A DNA stretch of 64,000 bases from Bacteroides intestinalis (GTDB lineage: Bacteria > Bacteroidota > Bacteroidia > Bacteroidales > Bacteroidaceae), in contig NZ_QRZF01000014.1 of the NCBI RefSeq assembly GCF_003464595.1, positions 1 through 64,000 of the forward strand. Reading direction: 5' to 3'. Below, piece after piece: positions 26,436 through 35,492 of the stretch (within the stretch, counting starts at the first letter, position 1; each line of letters starts with the position of its first letter). A program made the position numbers and the translations under genes. The notes beneath the pieces were generated by a model. It was not told the origin of the DNA. It did not search any database and was given only the letters and a program-made list of their open reading frames with translations.

Positions 26436-26470
26436 AAAAAGGTTAGCTCTCCCCCAAGAGCAACCTTTTT
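26436..26470 (+). terminator. Rho-independent terminator after the DUF4373 gene
   Basis: AAAAAGGTTAGCTC pairs with GAGCAACCTTTTT (one bulged A) around a C-rich loop and ends in a T run, nine bases after the stop codon. Confidence 0.85.
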
Positions 26471-26562
26471 ACTATTTTCAAATCAATCAAGTTCAAACTG
26501 CTTTCTTTTATAAACAAAAATATCCAGATTTTGCTTTCTACTTTAAACAAATATCCTCCTAA

Positions 26563-26596
26563 TTTGCTTTTTGCTTTAAACAAATTCGTATATTTG
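26563..26596 (+). promoter_or_regulatory. Candidate promoter for the AAA ATPase-ispE pair
   Basis: TATATTTG at 26589-26596 with TTTG at 26563-26566 upstream; the spacer of 22 bp is slightly long. The region also contains two near-direct repeats of TTTGCTTTnTACTTTAAACAAAT type. Confidence 0.5.
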
Positions 26597-26616
26597 CTAC
26601 ATAAATCACTCTGAAT

Positions 26617-27816
26617 ATGGATAGCCTGTTTTTAAAGCAAGAAAGAATGTTGGCGCAAACAAGCACCAATATTGTAAGAGAACTAATGAATAAGATTCAT
26701 TGGAATAACCGCTTGATTGCCATCAGAGGTTCTCGTGGTGTAGGGAAAACAACCTTAATGTTACAATACATCAAATTGAATTATTCACCCGGAAGCCGGG
26801 TAGCTCTCTATTGTACACTCGACAGCATTTATTTCAGCAGTCACACGTTACTGGAGCTTGTAGAAAAATTCTATCTTCAGGGAGGTAAACATCTGTTTCT
26901 GGACGAAGTTCATAAATACCCTACTTGGAGCAAAGAGCTTAAAGAAATCTATGATCTGTATCCATCTATGCAGATTGTCTTCAGCGGTTCATCACTACTC
27001 AACATACTAAATGCTGATGCAGACCTTTCCAGAAGATGCCTGCCTTACAATATGTACGGCTTATCATTCCGCGAATTTTTGATGTTCTATAAGAATATTC
27101 GGATTCCGGTCGCTTCTTTAGAAGAAGTACTAAAGAATGCAGGCGAGATTTGCCAAGGCATTAACGAACAGTGCAGACCCGTACAAATGTTCAATGAGTA
27201 TTTACATGATGGTTACTATCCATTCTTCACCGGCAACCGGGAAGATTACTACATGAATATTGAAAATGTAGTCAACTTCATCTTAGAACAGGAGATGCCT
27301 CTGTTGTGCGGAGTAGATCCTGCCTACGTAAGAAAATTAAAAGCGCTATTGAGCATTTTGGCTTCATCTGTTCCTTATGAAGTCGATATCACCAAGCTGG
27401 CAGGGATTATAGGGCTTACCAGAAACTCAGTGATTACTTATCTCCAAAATTTGGATCGTGCAGAACTGCTTAAATTACTGTATTCTGATCTTACCTCAGT
27501 AAAAAAGATGCAGAAACCGGACAAAATATATCTCCAGAACCCGAACTTGCTCTATGCCATTGCTTCAACATCTGTACAGATTGGTACAGCAAGAGAGACT
27601 TTTGTAATGAGCCAGCTTTCGGTTAATCACGAAATAGAATACGGAAAAGCGCAGGGAGATTTTGTTGTCGACCACAAATATACATTCGAAGTAGGAGGAG
27701 CAGACAAGACTTTCAAGCAGATTGCCGACCTACCGAATTCCTTTATTCTTGCTGATAACATCGAATATGCCACAGGTAAAAAACTGCCTCTGTGGATAGT
27801 AGGATTAACGTATTAA
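26617..27816 (+). CDS. AAA ATPase with DUF4143-type C-terminus
   Basis: A 399-residue ATPase: Walker [10 protein letters not shown] at 38-46, Walker [11 protein letters not shown] at 92-101 and a sensor-like [10 protein letters not shown]. The N-terminal AAA domain (PF13173-like) is followed by a segment with FREFLMF, then a C-terminal DUF4143-like winged region ([29 protein letters not shown]) and an [13 protein letters not shown] segment that resembles the nuclease-like motif common in this family. These proteins are common in Bacteroidetes; their cellular role is not settled. The stop lies 13 bases before ispE, so the two are probably co-transcribed. Confidence 0.85.
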   Translation: MDSLFLKQERMLAQTSTNIVRELMNKIHWNNRLIAIRGSRGVGKTTLMLQYIKLNYSPGSRVALYCTLDSIYFSSHTLLELVEKFYLQGGKHLFLDEVHKYPTWSKELKEIYDLYPSMQIVFSGSSLLNILNADADLSRRCLPYNMYGLSFREFLMFYKNIRIPVASLEEVLKNAGEICQGINEQCRPVQMFNEYLHDGYYPFFTGNREDYYMNIENVVNFILEQEMPLLCGVDPAYVRKLKALLSILASSVPYEVDITKLAGIIGLTRNSVITYLQNLDRAELLKLLYSDLTSVKKMQKPDKIYLQNPNLLYAIASTSVQIGTARETFVMSQLSVNHEIEYGKAQGDFVVDHKYTFEVGGADKTFKQIADLPNSFILADNIEYATGKKLPLWIVGLTY

Positions 27817-27829
27817 AACAGAAAACACC

Positions 27830-28660
27830 ATGATAACATTTCCGAATGCCAAAATAAATCTGGGGCTGAACATTGTAGAGAAGCGTCCTGACGGATACCA
27901 TAATCTGGAAACAGTATTCTATCCCATCCCCGTAGAAGATGCGTTAGAAGTCAATATATTGAATGAAAGCCCGCAGAAGTTTCGTCTGCATCAGGCGGGA
28001 TTGGAAATTGCGGGAGAAGCAGAAAATAACTTAGTAGTGAAAGCTTATAAACTTTTAGATGAGAGATTCAATCTCCCTCCCATAGATATTCACCTGTTCA
28101 AGCATATTCCTTCCGGTGCGGGATTAGGCGGCGGTTCATCGGACGCTGCTTACATGCTGAAATTGCTGAATGAGAAGTTCAATCTGGAATTGTCGGATGA
28201 GAACTTAGAAGAGTATGCCGCCAAATTAGGAGCAGATTGTGCCTTTTTCATCCGAAACACCCCAACTTATGCAGAGGGAATAGGAAACATCTTCTCTCCT
28301 ATCTCTTTATCCTTAAAAGGATATCAGATTGTTTTAGTAAAACCGGATATCTTTGTCTCCACTCGTGATGCTTTTGCGCAAATAAAGCCTCATCGGCAAG
28401 AAATTCCATTGAAAGAAGTCATAAAGCAACCTATAGAGGAATGGAAAGAACGAATGGTGAACGATTTCGAAGAAAGCGTATTCCCCCAATTTCCCGCTAT
28501 CAGAGAGATTAAAGAGAAGCTGTATGAGGCAGGGGCTATATATGCAGCAATGACAGGGTCCGGCTCATCCGTATTCGGGTTGTTCAGACCGGAAGATAAT
28601 AAATCTGTTAAAGAAGATTTTGGAGAAAAGGCCTTTGTATACCAAGGAGCATTAAAATAA
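27830..28660 (+). CDS. ispE: 4-diphosphocytidyl-2-C-methyl-D-erythritol kinase
   Basis: Phosphorylates the 2-hydroxyl of CDP-methylerythritol in the non-mevalonate isoprenoid pathway. At 276 residues it is full length. Motifs of the GHMP kinase fold: [20 protein letters not shown] at the start with catalytic Lys and substrate His/Tyr, the ATP loop [18 protein letters not shown] near residue 90, and the C-terminal [12 protein letters not shown]. The Asp before CAFF (GADCAFFI) is the usual catalytic aspartate. A strong hairpin follows within six bases. Confidence 0.95.
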   Translation: MITFPNAKINLGLNIVEKRPDGYHNLETVFYPIPVEDALEVNILNESPQKFRLHQAGLEIAGEAENNLVVKAYKLLDERFNLPPIDIHLFKHIPSGAGLGGGSSDAAYMLKLLNEKFNLELSDENLEEYAAKLGADCAFFIRNTPTYAEGIGNIFSPISLSLKGYQIVLVKPDIFVSTRDAFAQIKPHRQEIPLKEVIKQPIEEWKERMVNDFEESVFPQFPAIREIKEKLYEAGAIYAAMTGSGSSVFGLFRPEDNKSVKEDFGEKAFVYQGALK

Positions 28661-28665
28661 ATAAA

Positions 28666-28695
28666 GGGACTCTTCACAATAGCATGGAGAGTCCC
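28666..28695. terminator. Terminator between ispE and rhaM
   Basis: GGGACTCT and AGAGTCCC form an 8-bp stem with a 14-nt loop, six bases after the ispE stop. The genes on either side converge, so it could serve both. Confidence 0.65.
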
Positions 28696-28758
28696 CTATT
28701 CTTCTGCGCAAAAACCTCTCCGCAATCCCCACGAGGTAGCCTAAGACTTACCTCTATA

Positions 28759-29073
28759 TCATTCCATGTGAAAGACTTCTACAAGTGGAATACTTATAGG
28801 AGAATTATCCGGATTAACTTCCATTATATCAGCCATATAATCCCACCATTTTTGTACAATAGAAGTATTTCCCATTTCTTGGGATGAAGCTTTTCCTTTG
28901 ATCTTCTGACAAGCATAAAGGATATTGGTATCCTTATCCCAATAAATGGAATAATCATAAACTCCGTTTTCTGACAATAATTGTTTCAATTCAGGCCATA
29001 TCTGAGCATGCCGTCTTTCATATTCGGCTTCGCATCCCGGCTTTAAAAACATTTTAAATGCTTCTCGTTTCAT
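28759..29073 (-). CDS. rhaM: L-rhamnose mutarotase
   Basis: Interconverts alpha and beta anomers of L-rhamnose, feeding rhamnose isomerase. The 104-residue protein shows the family signature: KPGCEAEYERRHAQIWPEL (His in RRHxxIWPE is the catalytic base) at 12-30, the tyrosines of YDYSIYWD, and the C-terminal WWDYMADIMEVNPDNSP with LVEVFHME. It is the last gene of the polysaccharide utilisation operon, seven bases after the propeller gene. It supports rhamnose release from the target glycan. Confidence 0.93.
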   Translation of the reverse strand: MKREAFKMFLKPGCEAEYERRHAQIWPELKQLLSENGVYDYSIYWDKDTNILYACQKIKGKASSQEMGNTSIVQKWWDYMADIMEVNPDNSPISIPLVEVFHME

Positions 29074-29079
29074 AATTAT

Positions 29080-30378
29080 TTATTGTTTTGTATCTACTTC
29101 CAATACATATACTTGTTGGGGAACCGATTGCTTCACCTTCTCTCCATCTCCTTGTGAGGTACATTGTACAAAAAGATGCAGCATTCTCTTCTTGTTCCAC
29201 AAATTTGTATCATAACTTGGTTCCCATGCATCAACCGAAAAATCCGTCAGATCACTCACATTCCAGTTCCCTTTTGAAAGGTCACCCGAATATGCTACCG
29301 TCACCCGGCTATTACGGTCTACATCACGATATATATAATATATTCCTTTTCCCCGGGTATCAACAGCCAAACGAGGACGTGACATAGGAATCATTTTGGT
29401 ACCGCGCCCACTTAACGTAAAATCCGTATTCCTATCGGCAACCTTTACCATTTGCCAATTTTCATTTTCTATGAAGACCAGTCGATATTGCGGACAAGCA
29501 TCTCCGGGTTCTTTCCAATATGCGGCAATAAAAGGATTGCCTTCCTTATCAGCAACCATACTTGTCTGGTTTATCAACTCGCTTTTCTGAGGAATTTTAA
29601 ATGCATATTCTGCATTTCTCACATTAATGGGAAGGTGATACCGCTCACCAGTTGACTTCTGCCAGGTGATTCCTCCATCCTTGGAACAGGCATAGCATAA
29701 ATCATGGTTCGTCTCTACAGCAGACGTTTCACGCCACACCCAGGAAACATGTATGGTTCCTTTCCTGTCAACACACATTTGCCAGTATGCATTTCTCTGT
29801 CCTTCACCATCAATTAAAGTATCCTGCAAGCGCTTCCACTGGCCTTTCCGTACATCGTACCTATTTAGAACAAGATTGCCCTGACCGGACTTACCCAAAC
29901 GGTAAGCAAACAGCAAATCACCATTTTTCAATGTATAGAATTCGGGATAAGTCACCTTCCTTTCATCTTTACCTACCATAGATTGCAACGTATCCAGCCG
30001 AAGGGAATAAGCCTCTACGCTTTTACAATATTGCAACGGAGCATTGTGATGATTGAAGGCTACATGCAAATAACCTTTTCCGTCAATACCAATGCTGATA
30101 ACGTTGTGGGCATCCTCGCATTTTCCTTTATAAGGTGAACGGAGTATTTCAAAACGATCGTTTCCTAAACGGCGTTTCCCCAACGTCAGATATCCATCTT
30201 CGTCATAATAGGCAATAAATTGTATATTTCCTTTCGAGGTAACGGAATTTGTCCGGAAAATAGCAGTGTTAACAGATGTACTGCTATATCCCATACCAGC
30301 TTTGACCAGTTTCTGGGCATGCAGCAAAGAGATACTCCCAAACAGTCCGCATATAAATAATAAAATATTTCTATACAT
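29080..30378 (-). CDS. Secreted BNR-repeat beta-propeller protein, possible polysaccharide lyase
   Basis: A 432-residue exported protein with a signal peptide ending near LLHAQ (residue 21). The rest is a series of propeller-blade strands with BNR-like Asp-box patterns (SKDGGITWQKS). The segments HVAFNHHNAPLQY, VTYPEFYTL and FAYRLGKSGQGNLVLNRYD resemble the His, Tyr and Arg catalytic region of the seven-bladed ulvan/rhamnose-glucuronate lyases (PL24, PL25, PL27). With a GH105-type hydrolase and rhamnose mutarotase as neighbours, a lyase cutting between rhamnose and glucuronate is plausible. Fold confidence is high, activity moderate. Confidence 0.75.
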   Translation of the reverse strand: MYRNILLFICGLFGSISLLHAQKLVKAGMGYSSTSVNTAIFRTNSVTSKGNIQFIAYYDEDGYLTLGKRRLGNDRFEILRSPYKGKCEDAHNVISIGIDGKGYLHVAFNHHNAPLQYCKSVEAYSLRLDTLQSMVGKDERKVTYPEFYTLKNGDLLFAYRLGKSGQGNLVLNRYDVRKGQWKRLQDTLIDGEGQRNAYWQMCVDRKGTIHVSWVWRETSAVETNHDLCYACSKDGGITWQKSTGERYHLPINVRNAEYAFKIPQKSELINQTSMVADKEGNPFIAAYWKEPGDACPQYRLVFIENENWQMVKVADRNTDFTLSGRGTKMIPMSRPRLAVDTRGKGIYYIYRDVDRNSRVTVAYSGDLSKGNWNVSDLTDFSVDAWEPSYDTNLWNKKRMLHLFVQCTSQGDGEKVKQSVPQQVYVLEVDTKQ

Positions 30379-30388
30379 AATATTTATG

Positions 30389-31519
30389 CTATTTCAATTT
30401 ATATATTTCCGAAGCGGCTAACAAAAAGCAGCCTACTGCAAAATCCTCCGGTTCATGTATACAATCGTAAGTTAAGGGCTGACCGGCTTTGGGACTATTA
30501 CTTCTCCCTTGCATATATCCCAGTGCACCATTCGGATGCATACAGTCCTTTACCAAAGCATTCCAAGCCTTCAAGGTCATTGGCAGATATTCGTCACGGT
30601 CCAAAATATCGTTCCTTATTCCCCATGCCAAACCATATACAAATAAAGCGGTACCGGTACCTTCTTTTCCACCAAAATTACCGGGATCATGTAGGCTTAC
30701 ATTCCAAAAGCCGTCTTCGCGCTGGCAAAGTTTAATAGCCTTGCTCATCTGCAAAAAATCTTTCAGATAATCCTTGTAATGCTTATCTTTTCGGGGAATC
30801 AGATTCATGACACGCGCCAACGCAGCGTATGCCCATCCATTACCCCTGGACCAGTAGCAGTCTCGTCCGTTAGGCTCCTTATAAGGCGGGGCAAATCTCT
30901 TGTCGCGATACCAAAGCCCGTCTTTACGATTGTACAACCCCTTATCGCCATGCTGGTTGCGTGTGAATGAATACAAATCCCACATCTTGTCATAATAAGA
31001 TTGTTCTCCAGTCAGTCTACCCAGCTTAGCAAATACAGGCATAGACATCTGGATGGCATCTACCCACCACCAGTCATCGTTTTGAGGTGTATTCACCATC
31101 ATATCAATGGATAATTTTATATCCTTGATTTTATTGGGATCATCGGGGCAAATGTTATACAAATCAATATAAGTCTGCCCACAACACTGATTGTCTGCAT
31201 GACGAGTAACAGTTCCTTTATCCAACCCCCATTTATGGAATTCCGCCCATTTCAATGCATAATCGTAAAATTCCTTTTGGGGATAAATGGCATGAAAAGC
31301 CATTAAGCCTTCAAAATATACAGCCCTCGTCCATATATTGCTTGGTCGTAAGGTCTGTACAAATGTAGGTTGACAAGGATCCGGATATTTGACCATAAAA
31401 TAGTTATTGGCCAACAGCATATGTTTCAAAGTTTCTTCCTGCTTCGGTATTTGCTGTGAATTCAGCATAAGAAAATTAGAGAACACAATAATCAGTAAAA
31501 TCACAAACTTGTTTTTCAT
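30389..31519 (-). CDS. Unsaturated uronyl hydrolase, GH105 (GH88-clan)
   Basis: Removes the 4,5-unsaturated uronic acid left at the non-reducing end of lyase products. The 376-residue protein has an N-terminal signal peptide (hydrophobic to about residue 21, then QQIPKQ) and the six-hairpin alpha/alpha-barrel features of GH105: TRHADNQCCGQTYIDLY with the conserved Asp, WWWVDAIQMSMPVFAKLGRL with the second Asp, DCYWSRGNGWAYAALARVM and GTGTALFVYGLAWGI. It lies between the SDR and propeller genes and gives the strongest sign that the pathway is lyase-based. Confidence 0.9.
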   Translation of the reverse strand: MKNKFVILLIIVFSNFLMLNSQQIPKQEETLKHMLLANNYFMVKYPDPCQPTFVQTLRPSNIWTRAVYFEGLMAFHAIYPQKEFYDYALKWAEFHKWGLDKGTVTRHADNQCCGQTYIDLYNICPDDPNKIKDIKLSIDMMVNTPQNDDWWWVDAIQMSMPVFAKLGRLTGEQSYYDKMWDLYSFTRNQHGDKGLYNRKDGLWYRDKRFAPPYKEPNGRDCYWSRGNGWAYAALARVMNLIPRKDKHYKDYLKDFLQMSKAIKLCQREDGFWNVSLHDPGNFGGKEGTGTALFVYGLAWGIRNDILDRDEYLPMTLKAWNALVKDCMHPNGALGYMQGRSNSPKAGQPLTYDCIHEPEDFAVGCFLLAASEIYKLK

Positions 31520-31549
31520 AATAAATATTTCATTGATAAAAAATTAGGT

Positions 31550-32395
31550 TCATACCCCACTACAAGCCAGAAAGCCACCGTCAATAGGTATGGTAATACC
31601 GGTTACAAAACCGGAAGCTTCTTCATTGATAAGCCAGTTCATACAACCTACCAGCTCTTGCGCTTCCCCAAAATGCTTCATGGGGGTTTGACGCAAAATG
31701 TTACTTCCCCTTTCCGAAAAGTTACCATCCGGAGTCATCAACAACTTACGGCTCCTGTCATTCAGGAAAAATCCCGGAGCAATGGCATTCACACGTATAT
31801 GGGCCGGTGCCAGGTAGGCAGCCAACCATTGGGTGAAATTTGCAATACCTGCTTTACTCAAGGCATAAGCCGGTACCCGCGACAAAGGCCGATAAGTATT
31901 CATTGATGCAAAATTGATGATACATCCTTTGCCCAACCGAATCATATCCGGAGCAAAAACCTGACAAGGAATAACCGTGCCCATAATATTGACATCAATC
32001 ACATCCAAAAAACGGCTCATGTCCAGATTAAAGAAACCGCGCAATTCTCCTTGCTCCTCTTCCAATTCCCGTTCGTTAAATTCATTGATGTTAGTCACCG
32101 CCTCCGGCTGGTTACCTCCCGCCCCGTTAATCAGAATCGAACATGCACCAAGTTGTTCGTTAATCAAAGCATGTGCTCTCTTTACTTCCGCTAAATTACG
32201 AACATCACACGAAACAGACAAAACATTCCCGTCTGCCTCTTTTATCATTTTCTCCGTCTTCTGCAACTTCTCCAGACCACGACCTATAAGGACTACTCGA
32301 TAGCCCTTCCGAGCCAAGTCTACAGCTAACTCCGAACATAACGTACCACCAGCTCCCGTAACGACAGCCACTTCTTCTTTTTTTATATTGTTCAT
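31550..32395 (-). CDS. SDR, probable fructuronate reductase (mannonate oxidoreductase role)
   Basis: The start at 32395 is supported by a clear GGAGG at 32404-32408, eight bases upstream; an ATG at 32410 would overlap uxaC. The 281-residue SDR has VVTGAGGTLCSELAVDL at the N-terminus, LINGAGGNQPEAVT, FASMNTYRPLSRVPAYALSKAG with YxxxK, and a C-terminal GFVTGITIPIDGGF. Between UxaC (which yields fructuronate) and mannonate dehydratase (which uses mannonate), the missing reductase step fits this gene. It belongs to the SDR family rather than the classical long-chain UxuB family. Confidence 0.82.
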   Translation of the reverse strand: MNNIKKEEVAVVTGAGGTLCSELAVDLARKGYRVVLIGRGLEKLQKTEKMIKEADGNVLSVSCDVRNLAEVKRAHALINEQLGACSILINGAGGNQPEAVTNINEFNERELEEEQGELRGFFNLDMSRFLDVIDVNIMGTVIPCQVFAPDMIRLGKGCIINFASMNTYRPLSRVPAYALSKAGIANFTQWLAAYLAPAHIRVNAIAPGFFLNDRSRKLLMTPDGNFSERGSNILRQTPMKHFGEAQELVGCMNWLINEEASGFVTGITIPIDGGFLACSGV

Positions 32396-32397
32396 AC

Positions 32398-33798
32398 CTA
32401 TTTCCTCCAATTTTTACAATTTCTATAACAAATGTCTTTCACTATATCGCCTAATAAAGTCATATCCGACGGGAACTCTCCGCTGACTACCTTTTCACCA
32501 ATAAACCGACAAAGCACCCTGCGGAAATATTCATGACGCGAGAAGGAAAGTACACTCCGTGAATCTGTCGTCATACCGACAAAACAACTCAAAAGTCCAT
32601 AAGAAGATAAGGACTGCAATTGTTGCGTCATTCCTTCCAAATGATCATTGTACCACCAGGCAGGACCAAATTGCACTTTTCCTAAAATACCACTACCCGA
32701 ATATGAACCGGTCAGTGTGGCAAAAACAGCATTGTCCGCCGGATTTAATGTATACAAAATGGTCCGAGGCAACGAATCCTCCTCATTCAATGTGTCTAAA
32801 AAGCAAACCAAGCTGTTCACATCGCACGCCGAACCGATTGCTGCATATCCTCCTGCCGGACCAAGCCGTGTCCGCAACCGGGTATTGGTATCCCGTTTGG
32901 CTCCAATATGTAATTGCATGTTCCAGTTTCTCCGTGCATAACAACGCCCCATGAACAACAAGATATACGACTGTAATTTCACCGTTTCCACAGAAGAGAT
33001 TTCCCCAGTCTGCAATAATTTACCGAACAAGGATGAAGCCTCTCCCGATAAAACCGGCACAAACCTGAAACCGGCATCCAAAGAATGGTCGGCGTACTCG
33101 CATCCTGCATCGGAAAAGAGATTCAGACGACTATCTATTGCATTCAGATAATCTTCCAGACACTTTATTTTTATACCTGAAAGCTCCGCTAACTGCGAAA
33201 CGAAATCCCTGAAAGAAGGAGTTGTAAAAGAAATTACTGAATCCGCCCGCAACGAAGGCTTCACTATAATATTCTGAGGTTGTAGGGATGCCTGGCGATG
33301 CAAAGTGAAATCGGCCAATAAATCGTCGGAAGTACATAACATTTCCACCCGACATCTCTTCAGGATGTCCAGCATCCCCCATCCCGACTGCCGGAGGATG
33401 TCATTGCACACCTTCCATATCTCCCCCGCATTTTCCCGATTCAAGATTTCGTCAATACCGAAAAAGCGTTTCAACTCCATACATGACCAATGGAACAAAG
33501 GATTACCAAGGGTACGTGGGAATATGGAAGCCCAAGTATCATACCGTTCTTTACCGGAAATGCCAATCCCTGTAATCATCTCTTCGTCAATACCGGCTAT
33601 ACGCATCACACGATGCTTGTAAGGATCAGTATGAATCCACAATTCTGCCAAATCAGCAAACTTATGATTTTCTGCCAGTTTTTGCGGGTCCAGATGGTTA
33701 TGAAAGTCTATAACCGGAAGATTTTCAGCAATCTCATGATAGAGTTGCCTGGAAATATGGGTCGTCAGCAAAAAATCCTCATTAATAAAACTATCCAT
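32398..33798 (-). CDS. uxaC: Glucuronate isomerase
   Basis: Converts D-glucuronate to D-fructuronate (or galacturonate to tagaturonate). Starting at the ATG 33798 it is 466 residues, the family length; a TTG two codons upstream is less likely. Metal-binding PVIDFHNHLDPQKLAEN near residue 30 is the amidohydrolase His-x-His. Also seen: ELWIHTDPYKHRVMR, NRENAGEIW, VEMLCTSDDL, and the C-terminal MTTDSRSVLSFSRHEYFRRV motif diagnostic of UxaC. It is co-transcribed with the symporter and dehydratase genes. Confidence 0.95.
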   Translation of the reverse strand: MDSFINEDFLLTTHISRQLYHEIAENLPVIDFHNHLDPQKLAENHKFADLAELWIHTDPYKHRVMRIAGIDEEMITGIGISGKERYDTWASIFPRTLGNPLFHWSCMELKRFFGIDEILNRENAGEIWKVCNDILRQSGWGMLDILKRCRVEMLCTSDDLLADFTLHRQASLQPQNIIVKPSLRADSVISFTTPSFRDFVSQLAELSGIKIKCLEDYLNAIDSRLNLFSDAGCEYADHSLDAGFRFVPVLSGEASSLFGKLLQTGEISSVETVKLQSYILLFMGRCYARRNWNMQLHIGAKRDTNTRLRTRLGPAGGYAAIGSACDVNSLVCFLDTLNEEDSLPRTILYTLNPADNAVFATLTGSYSGSGILGKVQFGPAWWYNDHLEGMTQQLQSLSSYGLLSCFVGMTTDSRSVLSFSRHEYFRRVLCRFIGEKVVSGEFPSDMTLLGDIVKDICYRNCKNWRK

Positions 33799-33810
33799 AC
33801 TCAAGCTGTT

Positions 33811-34542
33811 TTAAAAATAACCACCATTCTTTACCATCTCCTGAGCAGAAAAACCTTCATGTACCCAAGTACGCATCTCTCTCTCCTGCTGCTTGATAGC
33901 TTCAGCTCTCAACAATACATCATAGGCGATGCTACGCGGAATGACTACCACACCATCCACATCACCAAAAATGATATCTCCCGGCTTTATATAAACTTTC
34001 CCAATCCTAACCGGTATATTATACCCTGTTATTTTGGTTCTCCCTAAAGAGCCGTTCGAACTGCGGTAACGGTAGAATATAGGAAAGTCTTGCTTCAATA
34101 CCTGAATCGTATCACGCAGTCCACCGTTGACCACAGCACATCTTGCTCCGCGGGCTATAGCGGAAGCTGTCATTACCTCTCCCCAATGGGCCGCCTCATC
34201 TTCATTGCCTGCATCCCATACCACACAACAATTTTTCGGCATGTCATCCAGCATCTGTGCCCTGATATCCATTTCCCCCTTGACAGTGGGGTCCGGATTA
34301 CTGCGAATAGTGAATGCGATGCCTGCCGCACGCATCTCAAACTGCAATGGCAAGATAGTAATCGGCAAGGCTTGATCCAACAATGTGGCTTCACGCAAAA
34401 CATCGTTTACGGCTCCTGTATAGAGATTTTCGTAACGTTCACACAATTCTTGATCTGAAATCGGAAACTCTATACCATCTATCCTATCCAATTTCTCAAT
34501 CAATTTCTCCAACTTCATTAAATTATTGTCCATAATCATCAT
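33811..34542 (-). CDS. RraA-family protein (aldolase-like)
   Basis: A 243-residue member of the RraA/HMG-aldolase family. Features: LCERYENLYTGAVNDVLREA near residue 30, FTIRSNPD, the glycine-rich ARCAVVNGGLRDT with the Arg-Asp pair near residue 150, and GDIIFGDVDGVVVIP near residue 205. Some family members are pyruvate-releasing aldolases (HMG/CHA aldolase) or oxaloacetate decarboxylases; the RNase-E-inhibiting role of E. coli RraA is unlikely here. It is placed between mannonate dehydratase and UxaC, so an aldol cleavage or decarboxylation of a keto-acid sugar is possible. Substrate unknown. Confidence 0.8.
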   Translation of the reverse strand: MMIMDNNLMKLEKLIEKLDRIDGIEFPISDQELCERYENLYTGAVNDVLREATLLDQALPITILPLQFEMRAAGIAFTIRSNPDPTVKGEMDIRAQMLDDMPKNCCVVWDAGNEDEAAHWGEVMTASAIARGARCAVVNGGLRDTIQVLKQDFPIFYRYRSSNGSLGRTKITGYNIPVRIGKVYIKPGDIIFGDVDGVVVIPRSIAYDVLLRAEAIKQQEREMRTWVHEGFSAQEMVKNGGYF

Positions 34543-34544
34543 TA

Positions 34545-35489
34545 TTATTCTAATAAACCTTTTAAATATCCTGTCGCAAATATATGTCCCAGCATCTCAT
34601 ACGCCGGATTTTCTCCTGACTCACCAGCCATAACAGGAGCATGGTCTGTACGGATCACTCCATCAAACCCTATTTCCTTATATGCACGCATGCAGGCTTT
34701 CATGTCAGTCTGCCCTTCATCATGGAATGTCTCTTCAAAAGCATCTGCATTTCCGCGTATATCACGGAAATGAACAAAGAAAATCTTCCGGCCGAAATGT
34801 CTTATCAAAGAAGGTATGTCCTCATTCATGGCAGCAAAAGAACCCTGGCAAAATGTTATCCCGTTGTAATCGCTGGGATAGAGTTCTAAAGCTTTGTCGA
34901 AATTCTCTACATTTCTAAAGATACGCGACACTCCCTGCAAAGAAGGTATCGGAGGATCATCCGGATGGAGAGCCAGTTTCACTTTACACGCTTCTGCTAC
35001 AGGTAATACCTTATCCATAAAGTATTTATAATTATCCCATATCTGCATGTCAGTCAGTGTCCCGGCTTCAGTCAGCTGCGGAGCTGCCTGCATCAATTTT
35101 GAATCAAAAGCCGTTACCAATGCCCCACCTCTCCCCTTTTTAGCAAAAGAGGTACGATACCAGCCGGATTGAGGCATGAAATTGTAACATAAAACAGGAA
35201 TATCCAAAGCCGCCATATTTCTCAGTACTTGCTTGAATATCTCTATTTCTTCATCCCTGCCCGGCAATCCCAGCTTAATCTTATAATGAGGAGGAGCCGG
35301 TTCAATCACTTCGAGCTTCAGACCTGCATCATTCAAACTCTCTTTGGCATAAAGCAGAGCCTTGAAATCCCACGGTTTCATATAATACCGTTCGGCAGGC
35401 AACGCCGCTACCGCATATTCTACACCCAATTGGGTCGCAATCTTCCACTTTACCGATGGTAAAGTAGGTAAATACCATGCTAGTTTCAC
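34545..35489 (-). CDS. uxuA: Mannonate dehydratase, short form
   Basis: Dehydrates D-mannonate to 2-keto-3-deoxygluconate. The reading frame begins with GTG. Blocks of the UxuA TIM-barrel are present: VLCYNFMPQSGWYRT, ALHPDDPPIPSLQGVSRIF, YNGITFCQGSFAAM (catalytic Cys), IFFVHFRDIRG (catalytic His) and FHDEGQTDM, then GVIRTDHAPVM. At 314 residues it is about 80 shorter than E. coli UxuA because the helical insert between the WYRT strand and the DNYKYFMDKVLPVAE helix is absent. The missing part is not catalytic. Confidence 0.88.
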   Translation of the reverse strand: MKLAWYLPTLPSVKWKIATQLGVEYAVAALPAERYYMKPWDFKALLYAKESLNDAGLKLEVIEPAPPHYKIKLGLPGRDEEIEIFKQVLRNMAALDIPVLCYNFMPQSGWYRTSFAKKGRGGALVTAFDSKLMQAAPQLTEAGTLTDMQIWDNYKYFMDKVLPVAEACKVKLALHPDDPPIPSLQGVSRIFRNVENFDKALELYPSDYNGITFCQGSFAAMNEDIPSLIRHFGRKIFFVHFRDIRGNADAFEETFHDEGQTDMKACMRAYKEIGFDGVIRTDHAPVMAGESGENPAYEMLGHIFATGYLKGLLE

Positions 35490-35492
35490 TAT

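Noticed and set aside
26617..27816. AAA/DUF4143 ATPase as an anti-phage defence gene
   Set aside because: It stands alone with ispE and has no nuclease or membrane effector partner; this family is widespread outside defence loci.
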